From contig OX243825.1 of the NCBI GenBank assembly GCA_945859605.1, positions 1,686,326-1,750,325 of the forward strand: a stretch of 64,000 bases of DNA. The letters are read 5' to 3'. This stretch comes from Lumbricus rubellus. Lineage: Eukaryota; Annelida; Clitellata; Crassiclitellata; Lumbricidae. This document shows positions 8,979 through 18,803 of the stretch, piece by piece. The notes under the pieces were generated by a model. It ran no database searches. It was not told the DNA's origin and saw only the letters and a list, made by a program, of their open reading frames with translations. Position numbers and translations under genes: made by a program. Within the stretch, counting starts at the first letter, position 1, and each line of letters begins with the position of its first letter.

Positions 8979-11900
8979 ATGGAGAGTTACTTTGCTTCGA
9001 AATCCTTCCGAGGAGCGCCGACAACGAGTCAAGGAATGTCAACACTGGAATCGGACGACGCCACTGAATTATCACATTACAGCGTCTCAAGTCGCATAGA
9101 CTCCGGGATCTTCAGTCTTCCGGAATGCTCCAGCTTCCGGTCCGGACTGTCCTCTTACGGAGGACCATCGAAGATTCTCGATGGATCAACGGCGATTCTT
9201 GAGGAGTCACTGAAAAGATTGGAGATCGGGGAGCACGGGGCAAGATGCACCCCCAGCGTGGATTGCACCAAGCTGTATACCAACGAGCAATGCTATTCGA
9301 ATGCTGTGGCCAGAGATCTGTACGTTCCAACGGAGTCAATGACACCAGTGGTGATAGTGGATCACCAGACATCTCTTTGGAACACCGTGGATTGGACTTC
9401 GACGACTGAGGATCTGTTCAAACAGGATGACGATGGCGATACGTAAGTTTATAATTGAGTTTATTGATTCTTTGTTTCGATGTTTTGATCCAAAATAGTC
9501 GTTTAAGTGTAAGAGAAAGTCGATAATAATAGCACAGATACATGATTCGGATCTTTGGTAGTCTATGGTAGTCTTATTTAGTCACATTAATGTCATTTAG
9601 AGTCTATTGTTATCGCAAATGGTCAATTTTGTTGTTTTAAACAAGTCTACAGTAGTTCCAAGTAGTCATATTAGTAGGCTTAGTGGAGGAAGTTTACAGT
9701 TGTCCCAAATAGTATTTTGGGAACTTTGGCACAACTACTTTTATTGTTATCAAAGAAAGTCCACAGTAGTTAGTAGTTCTAAGTAGTTATAATTATTAGT
9801 ATCATGTGAAGTCTACGGTAATTCCATGTAGACATACTAGTATCATGGGAAGTTCACAGTATCCACAAATAGCCATATTAGTATCAAGGAAGGTCTACAA
9901 CAATGATCCCACAGAGTCATGTTAGTTGTTTCATGGGAAATCTACGGACTGATTCACCCAACCTCTATGATTGATTGATTGATTGCTCAAGTTGACAAAG
10001 ACGAACATACAGAGATACATTATGTGGACGCCCCCATAAAAGCAGACAGACGAACTGACACCCGGAATGAATTATAGTACAGGCAGACCAAGATACGGGC
10101 GGAGGAGGGACATATCTTGGAAACCCCAAATTTGTCATTGTTAAGTCGTAACATTGACATTGTGATATGGGATATGTGAGAGTTCATTGTGACAAGTGGT
10201 TATTATCATCGTGTCACATTACCAAATAATGAGCAATCTTATCAGTGATCATCATGATTATATGAAACTAGAATCATAGTCACATGATCAATGATCATGG
10301 TTTTAATTATCAACGATGATTATGTTAACATTCATTCTGAGAATTTATATAGCGCCTATTCAACAGAGCTACTCAGAGGCGCTCCCAGCTAAGGCTCAGC
10401 TCATAAAAGTTAAAAAAGTGAGAGTTGAGTTATATATAAAAGCAGGATAAGAACGACCAAAACAAATGACTCATAATATTATGGTCAATGATGATTCCAA
10501 TGATTGTTTAAATAGTTATTTCAATGATCAATGGTAAATATCCATGATCAATGATTAGATTAATGATCAATGATTTGATTAACGACTGATTATAAAACAA
10601 TCACACAAAATGATCAAGGATTCAAAAAACACCATTCCTAATCAACGGTTCTTTATAACTTGTAGGCCGCTGCATTTGGCGATCATCAAACCAGACCCTT
10701 CGGTCGCCATCCAAATCATCGAAATCGGTCAATTCTCGGAGAGACTGGACATCCAGAATGACCACCAGCAGACACCCCTCCACCTGGCGGTCATCACCGA
10801 CCAACCCCAGCTGGTCAGGGCGCTCGTCGTTTCCGGGGCTTCTCTGATGTCACGTGACAAGCACGGCAACACCCCGCTGCATCTGGCATGCAAGCTCGCG
10901 CATGCGCAGTGCGTGGAACGCCTGACAGCGCCGCCAAGCGTCGAGGAATGTACGTACGTTTGGCAGGAGAGGCAGAAGAAGGGATTGTCTCCACAGATGA
11001 CGAACTATGGCCGATCTACAGCCGGGGATATCAGTCTGCTCAACTACGAAGGTAAGCCATCTGTCCCTGGTACTATGTTATATTCTGTTTCTAGATTTTA
11101 TTCTGCGGTGTCTCTGTTCTATTTAATTCTACTCTGTTCTGTTCCGATCTTAAATCTCATGTTTTGTTCTATTCTGATGTCATTTGTTCTCTATTACAAT
11201 CTGTCATATTCTGGTTATTTTATTCTGCTCTATCATGTTCTATTTTTGTTCTATTATGTTCTGATGCATTCTATTTAATTCCATTTTCTTCTATTCTGTT
11301 GATCATGACATTCTTTCTACACTATAATTCTAATGCCATTTTCTTGTAAAGTTCTAGTAACAACAAATTGAATTGCATTTAAATTTTGTCCTTCCTCTGC
11401 AACAATTTATTTTTCATCGTTGACAATAATATTGCAGTGACGTTTCTAATGATGCTGGTGCCTTTCTATCCAGGTGATACATGCTTGCATCTTGCCATGT
11501 CATCTACAAATGAAGCAAAGATCAGCATCCTCAACTACCTGTTGAGTGTTTGTGGAGCCGATGTCAATGCTCAGGTAAGGATGAAGTATAATAGTCTCTC
11601 AAGTATTTAATATTGAAAGTGGACATTAATAGAATGCCATATGAATTAAATCACAAGCGCTATTTATTCTAGTCATATCTAGGAAAACTAAGTCCTGACC
11701 CTCGCCGTCTCTTTGTTCCATCGTCATAATCTTCTTCATCATCATCATCATCAACATCACCATCATCATCATCATCATCATCATCAACATCATCATCATC
11801 ATCCACTCCAATAGCATCTTTCTTGGTCTTCCTCATGTCTTTTCCTTCTCAATTCTTCCTTCGATGGTTATAATTATCCCTTATTATGATGTCACCCCTT

Positions 11901-13097
11901 GCGATGTAGCCAATCCATTTTCTCTGCCATCCTCATATTGTCCCCAATGCTGAGTTTTGCTGACCTCTACAGTAATCAGTGCTACATAAATCTCAGCGCT
12001 CTGTGACTAAGTGTTTACATTTTCATGTTCTACAGGAAGGCAAGTGCGGCTTCAGTCTTCTTCACCAAGCAGTTCGCTCAAGAGACGTTGAAACGGTGAA
12101 GTTCCTACTCGTACAGCCAAACATTCTCGTCAACCAATGTTGCTACAACGGATACACGCCGCTCGATTTCGCTCTGAGCCTACACCAGATCCAGCTGGCG
12201 CAGATGCTCCACAGCGTAGGAGCCGTTTCGTTCACCAACTCATCGCAAGACTCAACAGATCTCTCACAGGTGAGAACCACTTCTATTTATTATAAGTCTT
12301 TGGTTGGTGAGTAAGGTCTCCATTGGACAGATGGCGTTGGTGAAATTAGCTTCAGTTATTGCACCTTGCATGGGTGCCAATTTACAGTTAGATTTGAGTC
12401 CTGTAATAACTTGCGGCCATCCGTTTGTTTAGTTTGTGAGTTTCAAATTCGACAAATAATTATTAGTTTCGTCATAGGAAGTAGCGTCATAGTCATCATG
12501 ATAGTAATCCAGTCTTAAGTTGTACAATGTACATGTTTCTCTGACTTGCCCGATGTCGACCTGGCCTTTCTTATAGATTAGAGCATAATGGACTGGATTA
12601 GAATATGATATATTAGAATGTGATAGAATAGATTAGAGTAATTTAGAACGTAATAGATCAGAATATAATTGATTAAATTAAAATACAACGATAAGAATAT
12701 GATAAATAAGAATGGATTTAGTTTGAAAAATTCTCCCATTCTCTGTTTTATTTTATAATGTTTGTACGCCTCAATCTAAACAAAAACTGAGGTCTATCGA
12801 TGTAGGCAACTGCATACAGGAAGTCATGACCCAACCCTGTTTAATCTGTTGCTTTTGTATCCATGCTCCGTTTGTATTTTAGTGATTGCTAGTCTGATAT
12901 GTATGGTTGATATGAGTTCAAGTGTAATATAAACATACTTTTTTGAGTTCAAGTGTAATACAAACATACTTTGAACTTTTTCAATACAACACAATAGATT
13001 GGATTGTTCATGTTGATGACTCTTAACGTAAATGTTTTCTTAATAGGATGAGGAATTCGACGATCTCGTCATTGCCGGCGGATGTTTCCAACGCTGA
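8979..13097 (+). CDS. IkB: IkB family inhibitor of NF-kB (IkB-alpha/Cactus-like), 5 coding exons
   Basis: Coding exons 8979-9442, 10666-11051, 11474-11574, 12036-12269 and 13047-13097 join in frame through GT/AG junctions into 411 aa. The start has a good context (CAAAATGG). Residues 41-46 are DSGIFS, the IKK-phosphorylated beta-TrCP degron form DSG-phi-X-S; K8 is an upstream lysine. Six ankyrin repeats follow at about 152-186, 188-219, 221-250, 283-316, 320-352 and 355-384 (TPLHLA motifs, TPLDFA in the last), with a 30-residue insert between repeats 3 and 4. The acidic tail (DEEFDDLVIAGG) recalls the IkB-alpha C-terminus. Family role: holds Rel dimers in the cytoplasm until signal-induced degradation. 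The two upstream kB sites suggest feedback control. Whether alpha, beta or epsilon is closest cannot be decided here. Confidence 0.93.
9643..9947. repeat. Degenerate ~40-65 bp minisatellite in IkB intron 1
   Basis: About six diverged units, each beginning roughly GTCTACAGTAGTTCC and ending near TTAGTATCATGGGAA. Unit starts fall near 9643, 9690, 9759, 9810, 9852 and 9893. The lengths vary, so this is an old decaying tandem array. Confidence 0.55.
10341..10395 (-). repeat. SINE tail fragment in IkB intron 1
   Basis: AATTTATATAGCGCCTATT, then CTACTCAGAGGCGC: the same hairpin tail as the SINE copies at 27218 and 31024, here 5'-truncated. The rest of intron 1 (9443-10665) holds many TGATCA/AATGAT motifs between 10220 and 10620 but no coding signal. 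Confidence 0.6.
11732..11803. repeat. (CAT)n microsatellite in IkB intron 3
   Basis: Near-perfect CAT/ATC trinucleotide run inside the intron 11575-12035. Minus-strand Met-rich frames over it are artefacts. Confidence 0.9.
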
Positions 13098-13230
13098 CCA
13101 TCCATTGACTGACTTCACCAAAACATCGACAATCACGTTGACTGGTTTCCACAACAATCAGACAACTCGTTCCTAAGCATCGTGCGAATCAAGCAAAAGG
13201 ACTGCTGACATCCGTACGAGCCAGCATAAC

Positions 13231-13353
13231 CAGCCATGTGGTTGGCTGACAACCCTGAAAACCAGCCAAGCAGTTGGCTGAAAACTTGTCAACCGGTGTG
13301 ACCAAGAAGTGGATCAGCTTAATTCCTGTGAACCAGTCAACTGGTTTGACTGG
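13231..13353 (+). other. Three successive stem-loops just after the IkB stop codon
   Basis: Three palindromes within the likely 3' UTR: CAGCCA/TGGCTG (13231-13248), CAGCCAA/TTGGCTG (13263-13280) and CCAGTCAA/TTGACTGG (13333-13353), with loops of 4-6 bases. They share the CAGYCAA core, so they may be diverged copies of one unit. Confidence 0.5.
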
Positions 13354-14540
13354 CTTCATTAGGTAGCTATTGACTGACATATCCAAAGAAAAATGTTGAT
13401 TGAATGGCTCAAAAACAGTCAAGGAATTCAGGTTGATTTCGTTGAAGTGAACTGTTGCAAGGTCAAAGGTCATGACTGTTGACCTTTCTCGCCCCCTCCT
13501 CGCAGGGGTCACGAGCGCTATGTGATTTGAAGTACCATTAACATAGGATATTACGTGTATCATGTGAATCACCATTAACACATGCAGTATACATCATGTG
13601 ACGTGACGTTTTTATCTGTGGAAAATCTCCAAGGCGTTCTTGCGGAGAATTGTTTTGTAACAGTGTTTATATTAATCTCTAGTTAATTAATACCATTATG
13701 AACTGATCTGCTATAAGACTGCAGCTGGATTTGTTTAGCTCATTTTTTCATTTGCTGTGGACTTTACGTTGTCGAAATCTTTATCGTTTGTCTTAAAAGT
13801 TGACAACCATTATTTTTCAAGCCATGCTTAGACATGATGTTTATTTTATATGTTGATTACTTGTAGAAATACACTTTGAGCTAGCTTGAATATCGTGCAG
13901 ATCATAATTTATGTTATTTCAGCATACTGAAAATTTGAAATTCCTGAGAAGCCAAAAATGACTAACTTATTCTAATCTTTTCTAGCTAAGTGCGTAGTGA
14001 TCAGGAAGATTAATGTATTCTTTGATATAGCCTATCACATCATAAGCAATACTTTGCATTGCTCAGTTTATCTATTGCTTATCTTATGTGTAGGATTTTG
14101 TTATCGCACTGGCATAGCAATATCTAGAGTACCGACTAGAATTTGGTAAACGCCCACTATAAGTTCTATAACCAGGATGGGACAGAAGCTTTGATAAATA
14201 TGTGTCCAACAGGATTAACCTAGCTTTTGATTCTGTCATCAAGTTTCGCCAAATGCTGGCCATAGCCAAACGAACAAGGAAGTAGCAGGGTTTTACCATT
14301 TAACCATTCTTTCGATTTCGATTTTTCTTGCGTTGTCAAGCTTCCCTTTTCGTCATGGATTAACCAATGGTTTCGTAAACGGTTTTAATTGCATCGAGTC
14401 TTAATTAGTCTAATTTCGGATTAGGCCGCTTGGTGGTGGGTGACCTCAACTTGCACTAGGCCTATTATAGTGTTTCTAGTTAAGCATTTTATGACTTCTA
14501 TATTATATCGTGCGTTTATAATATCGGTAGTGGTAGGCTA
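13354..14540. other. Likely IkB 3' UTR and intergenic DNA
   Basis: AT-rich sequence with no recognised gene. I saw no AATAAA close to the IkB stop, so the 3' end of the transcript cannot be placed. One TAGGCCTA at about 14457. Confidence 0.45.
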
Positions 14541-14690
14541 ATACCAAAAGTGGTAGCGCAATAAATGGTTATAATAAAAGTGGTAACACCATGAATGGTT
14601 ATACCAGTAGTGGTAGAACCATGAATGGTTATACCAGAAGTGGTAAAACCATGAATGGTTATACCAGAAGTTGTTAAACCATGATCTCTG
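14541..14690. repeat. 30-bp minisatellite, five units
   Basis: Units start exactly at 14541, 14571, 14601, 14631 and 14661. The consensus begins ATACCAGAAGTGGTAAAACC and continues ATGAATGGTT. The middle three units are nearly identical and the outer ones diverge, the usual pattern of an array turning over at its centre. Confidence 0.9.
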
Positions 14691-15329
14691 ATCAAGCTTA
14701 TAATTATCAGAAGTGGTTTCAGCAAGTCTTAACTTAAACTGCTGATTAGGACACCTTTTTAAAGCATACATTAGATCAATGAAAGCAATAATTATGGATC
14801 GTTTTATCGATCGCATTCTTAACTAAATTAAGTCTTCCCTATGCTCACTTTATAAATAGCGCTATGCATATAATTATTATTTCGCAGTTTACATTGCACG
14901 TATAATACATGCCATGAATTACGATGCATGCTTCGCTTGCTACTCAGTTTGTCCTGTTTGTATTTGCATATTTTTGCATAACTTTGCATATTTGTGCTCA
15001 ATATGTTTTTTGTAAATTAGGTCAGGCACCTTCTCTATGCCACACCATTGTCGATAACGACGCCATTGTTTTAAATTAAATTGCTCAAAATACAAAATAT
15101 ATACTGTGTTGTTGTTCTCAATTGTTTGTGGAGAAGCAAAAGAAAAATCAACCAAAGCAGAAAAATACATTATTTCAAGGTTCCGCCTCTCTCTCTCTAA
15201 TTGTCTGTCTTTCTATTTTCTGTCTGTCTGTATCTTTTTGTCTCTCTCCAAAACACACTGTATCGTTTCTATCTATTTCTCTATCTATCTTTCTCTACTG
15301 TAGCTTTCAGGCATCGAGTCAGTGATGAG
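14691..15329. other. Intergenic, no gene seen
   Basis: AT-rich DNA with a short TCTG/TCTC repeat around 15185-15297. No domain or splice-supported coding region recognised. Confidence 0.6.
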
Positions 15330-15592
15330 CATAGGCGTGCGGGAGCTTTCAGCAGTGGGAGGGGGGGGGGGCAAAGACAACTTCTGCCCGAAAAATACAT
15401 CCGTCAAAAAGTTGACAACTTTTTTTTTTTTTAGTCGTTCGGGTCCGTGTTTGCCTAAAAAACCGGACTTGCCCGAAAGTTGACGACCTTTTTTTTTAGT
15501 CGTTTGGGATTTTTTGCCGGAAAAACCACCAAACTTGCCCAAATTTGGGGGGGGGCAATTGCCCCCCTGCACCCCCGCCTCGTACGCCTATG
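15330..15592. mobile_element. hAT-like MITE, CATAGGCGT family, copy A
   Basis: 263 bp. Terminal inverted repeat CATAGGCGTGCG / CGTACGCCTATG (11 of 12) and a perfect 8-bp target duplication GTGATGAG (15322-15329, 15593-15600). Eight-base duplications with CA-starting termini point to the hAT superfamily. The interior is G/C homopolymer near each end plus repeated GCCCGAAAAA phrases, with no transposase. Confidence 0.88.
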
Positions 15593-15949
15593 GTGATGAG
15601 CACCCTGTAAGTGCAGGTGTGAATATCATGAAATAGATTGGCCACCGTAGGGCTTGTGAGCCGAGGTTAAGAAGAAACTGAAGTTGACCCTATCAATTCT
15701 CCAGATTTTATAATCCGTCCATCAATACATTTTTATAATATATGTAACCATGATCATAACCAGTAATTTTATTGCTTCAAATAGTTATTTAACAGCATCA
15801 CAAGTGTACAAGTAAACTATAATTACACTGACCGACAACAAAACAAGCGAAGAGAAAGAAATCCTTAAGGGGCCATCGTCCAGCTGATATGGTTACACAC
15901 TTGCACAAAGAAATCCAACACATGCATAAATATACACATGCATATATAC

Positions 15950-15953
<4 letters not shown>

Positions 15954-15991
<38 letters not shown>
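15954..15991. repeat. (TA)n microsatellite
   Basis: Continuous TA dinucleotides. Confidence 0.95.
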
Positions 15992-15994
<3 letters not shown>

Positions 15995-16524
15995 TGCAAG
16001 CGTTGCAGAGCTACCAATCCTATCATAAATATAATATATCATAGTATAATTATCAGTCATATAAAATTGTATCAGTTAGACAGTGAGTGCTGACTGACAT
16101 TAGGATGAATAATAATAATTCTTGTAACTTGAGTCGATTCATATCAAAATTATGATTAATCGGTTTAAATAATTATGGTTCGCGGTGGGTTTATTCGCGT
16201 TGGTCTCTGTTAGCTCGTAACAGGAAGTCGGTCTTGACAGTCCCCTTCAACTGCTCATGGGGAATACCCGTCGTATAACAGGGTACTCGGAATTACCCGC
16301 TGTGACAGTTTGAAAAAAATACCGACCGAATACGAGACTGTAGGAAACTATTAATAGAGAGGTTACAGTGGAAAGCTATTGTTGCTATAAAATTAATTAA
16401 TTATTGACTATAATTAATAAGTGACCAGTTTTACGTTAACTTTTGGCTTTTACCCTGTCACCTTTTCTTGAATTTATCTGGTGAGATACTTCGCCATCCG
16501 CTGTCCGTATAATTGCATGCGTAC
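15992..16524. other. Intergenic, no gene seen
   Basis: AT-rich complex sequence without recognisable coding or RNA features. Confidence 0.6.
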
Positions 16525-16765
16525 CAATCAATCAATCAATCAATCCATCAATCAATCAATCAACCCATCCATTCATCCATCCATCAATCAATCAATTCAT
16601 CCATTCATCCATTCATCCATCCATCAATCCATCCGTCTGTCCATCCGTCCATCTATCCATCCTTTCATTCATTTATCCATCTATCCATCCTTTCATTCAT
16701 CCATCCAACCACCTGTCCATCTATCAATCCATCCATCAATTCATCCATTTATTCATCCATCCATT
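16525..16765. repeat. (AATC)n/(CATC)n tetranucleotide array
   Basis: Imperfect AATC and CATC units over about 240 bp. The Ser/Ile/His/Pro-rich translations are repeat artefacts. Confidence 0.92.
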
Positions 16766-17037
16766 TTATTTACCCGACCATACTAACTCCAGATTCATTT
16801 TAATGAACTACCGGTACCTCCCGCACTAAGGACTAAACTAATTCGTAATCTAGGACACCGCGTCATAAACTGCTAACACCGTAGGCCTATATCCTATAAT
16901 AGGTAGACATGGGTATTGGGCAAATGGTGGTACCGTATCCATAGTTTTTACACCAATCTCTCATTGCTTTAACGCACTTCTTTTCCCCGAAATTTGTGTG
17001 CTGAGACCGCCTCTCAACGGTCATTCTGTGAGAGGCA

Positions 17038-17120
17038 TTATATATATATATATATATATATGTAATTATGTATGCATATATATATATATATGTAATTATG
17101 TATGCATATATATATATATT
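17038..17120. repeat. (TA)n tract with internal duplication
   Basis: TA runs separated by two copies of TGTAATTATGTATGCATATA. Confidence 0.9.
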
Positions 17121-17545
17121 GATCCACGGATAAGATTCGACCAATTCTGCACATATTTGCCTTCACAGCGTTAGTTGTTTAATGACACGGTGTCATGGAT
17201 TACTAGCGTTCCCTCCTCCTTTTGTCAGAGCTTGGGACTGGCAGGTTATGGGGCTCTCGCCAGGGGAATTAAGGTGATAACCATAATTATGGTGGTCTCT
17301 CAGTAGAATATTCAAACACCCCATTCGGTAGAACCCTAGATAGTGTGCCTTCTCTGCTAATGGTCTGCATAGACTAATAGGGCTTTGCAGATCCGGTTGG
17401 TGGTATATAGCAGTATGGCATGGTATCGATTGGTGCAATGATGTATGCACTAAGCGCAATGAATTGAAGAGTGAGACGCTGAGTGGATGTCTATAATGAT
17501 CAAAGCGAGTTATGATCGATCAGAGGTAAAATCGAATGCCACTCC

Positions 17546-17870
17546 ATGTGTGTGTGTGTGTGTGTTCGTCTCTCTGACTCTGCCTCTCTTTGTCTATGTC
17601 TGTCTCTGTCTGTCTGTCTCTCTCACACTCTCTCTCCCTCTCTGTCTCTATCTCTGTTTCTGTCTGTCTCTGTCTGGCTGTCTGTATGTCTGTCTGTGTG
17701 TATCTCGCTCTCTCTTTCTATTTTCTGTCTCTTTCTCTGTGTCTCTATCTCTCTTCATTCCTACTCTCTCATTCTATGTCTCCCTTTGCCTAGCTGCATG
17801 TTTCTTTTGATCTCTCTGTCTGTCTGTCTGTCTGTCCGTCTGTCTGTCTGTCTGTCCCTTTCTCTCGCCT
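17546..17870. repeat. (TG)n then (TCTG/TCTC)n microsatellite
   Basis: Pyrimidine-rich imperfect array; three overlapping open frames over it are Cys/Leu/Ser artefacts. Confidence 0.92.
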
Positions 17871-17879
17871 CCATCCTGT

Positions 17880-18110
17880 ATTCAGTGCATGGAGGGAGCC
17901 ATAATTAGTTCACTCAATGGACCCTCATGAATATTCATTTCAATGACAGCTCGTTGCTAGGCAACGGATGGCGACACAATGACGTGCTGTGATTGACAGG
18001 TGAATCTCGTCAATGTCAGACGTTGACATCTTTGTCAGATTCGAATCGGACTCCGCCAGACTTCAACGGGAGATTCATGCAGGAGTCGCAGAAGTCGGAA
18101 TGATAATGAC
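17880..18110. promoter_or_regulatory. Complex island with X-box, candidate regulatory module
   Basis: About 230 bp of non-repetitive DNA between two microsatellites. It contains GTTGCTAGGCAAC (17953-17965), a perfect palindromic RFX X-box, the palindrome ATGAATATTCAT just before it, a TGACGT CRE half-site near 17981 and two TGACAG motifs. No promoter or gene start can be tied to it. Confidence 0.3.
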
Positions 18111-18114
18111 ACAC

Positions 18115-18412
18115 GCAGAGAGACAGACAGACGAATAGGTAGCGCATGATAAGTCAGATAGACGGACATATAGACGGACAGACAGACGGATATTCAGACA
18201 GATAGTAAGAGACGGATATACAGACAGATATACAGACAGACGAATATACAAACAGATAGACAGACGGACGGATATACAGACAGATGGGCAGACAGACGGA
18301 TATACAGATAGACAGACAAACGGATATACAGGCAAACAGACAGATAGTTGAGCAGAGAGATGGACAGACAGACAGACAGACAGATAGACAGATAGATAGA
18401 CGGACGGGGAGA
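18115..18412. repeat. (GACA)n/(GATA)n array
   Basis: Imperfect GACAGACA, GATA and GGATATACAGACA units, about 300 bp. Confidence 0.92.
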
Positions 18413-18515
18413 GACACATACTCCCTTATTGTCGTTCATGTCCACAGAATCCGTTATTGGTAATTTCTTCATTTCCTGTATATCCATCATTTCTCGGTGA
18501 AAAACCAGACCCAAA

Positions 18516-18516
<1 letters not shown>

Positions 18517-18544
<28 letters not shown>
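18517..18544. repeat. (CTG)n short run
   Basis: About nine CTG/TGC trinucleotides followed by a GGA/GAG-rich stretch. Confidence 0.9.
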
Positions 18545-18547
<3 letters not shown>

Positions 18548-18679
18548 GTGGGGATGAGGAGGAGGAAGAAGGAGGAGGATGGTGTGATGGTGGGGTGGAT
18601 GGGGTCCATTACCATGACAACGGAAACAAACGAACGAGAGGCGCATGCGTGATTGGAATCAACTCATTTAGAACTGCCT

Positions 18680-18803
18680 GTCCGTCTGTCTGTATGTCTG
18701 TCTGTCTGTATGTATGTATGTATGTATGTGTATGTGTATGTATGTATGTATGTATGTATGTATGTATGTATGTATGTATGTATGTATGTATGTATGTATG
18801 TAT
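18680..18803. repeat. (TATG)n microsatellite, left part
   Basis: Leads directly into the inverted-repeat element at 18804; the same repeat resumes at 20935, so the element inserted into this array. Confidence 0.93.

Noticed and set aside
14084..14299. Minus-strand 71-codon frame after the IkB gene
   Set aside because: No motif, splice context or composition bias; consistent with chance in AT-rich DNA.
16481..16803. Ser/Ile/His/Pro repeat proteins
   Set aside because: Translations of (AATC)n and (CATC)n; no unique sequence beyond the array.
18115..18412. CRISPR-like array of short repeats
   Set aside because: Units are imperfect GACA/GATA microsatellite with no spacers, and the DNA is eukaryotic.
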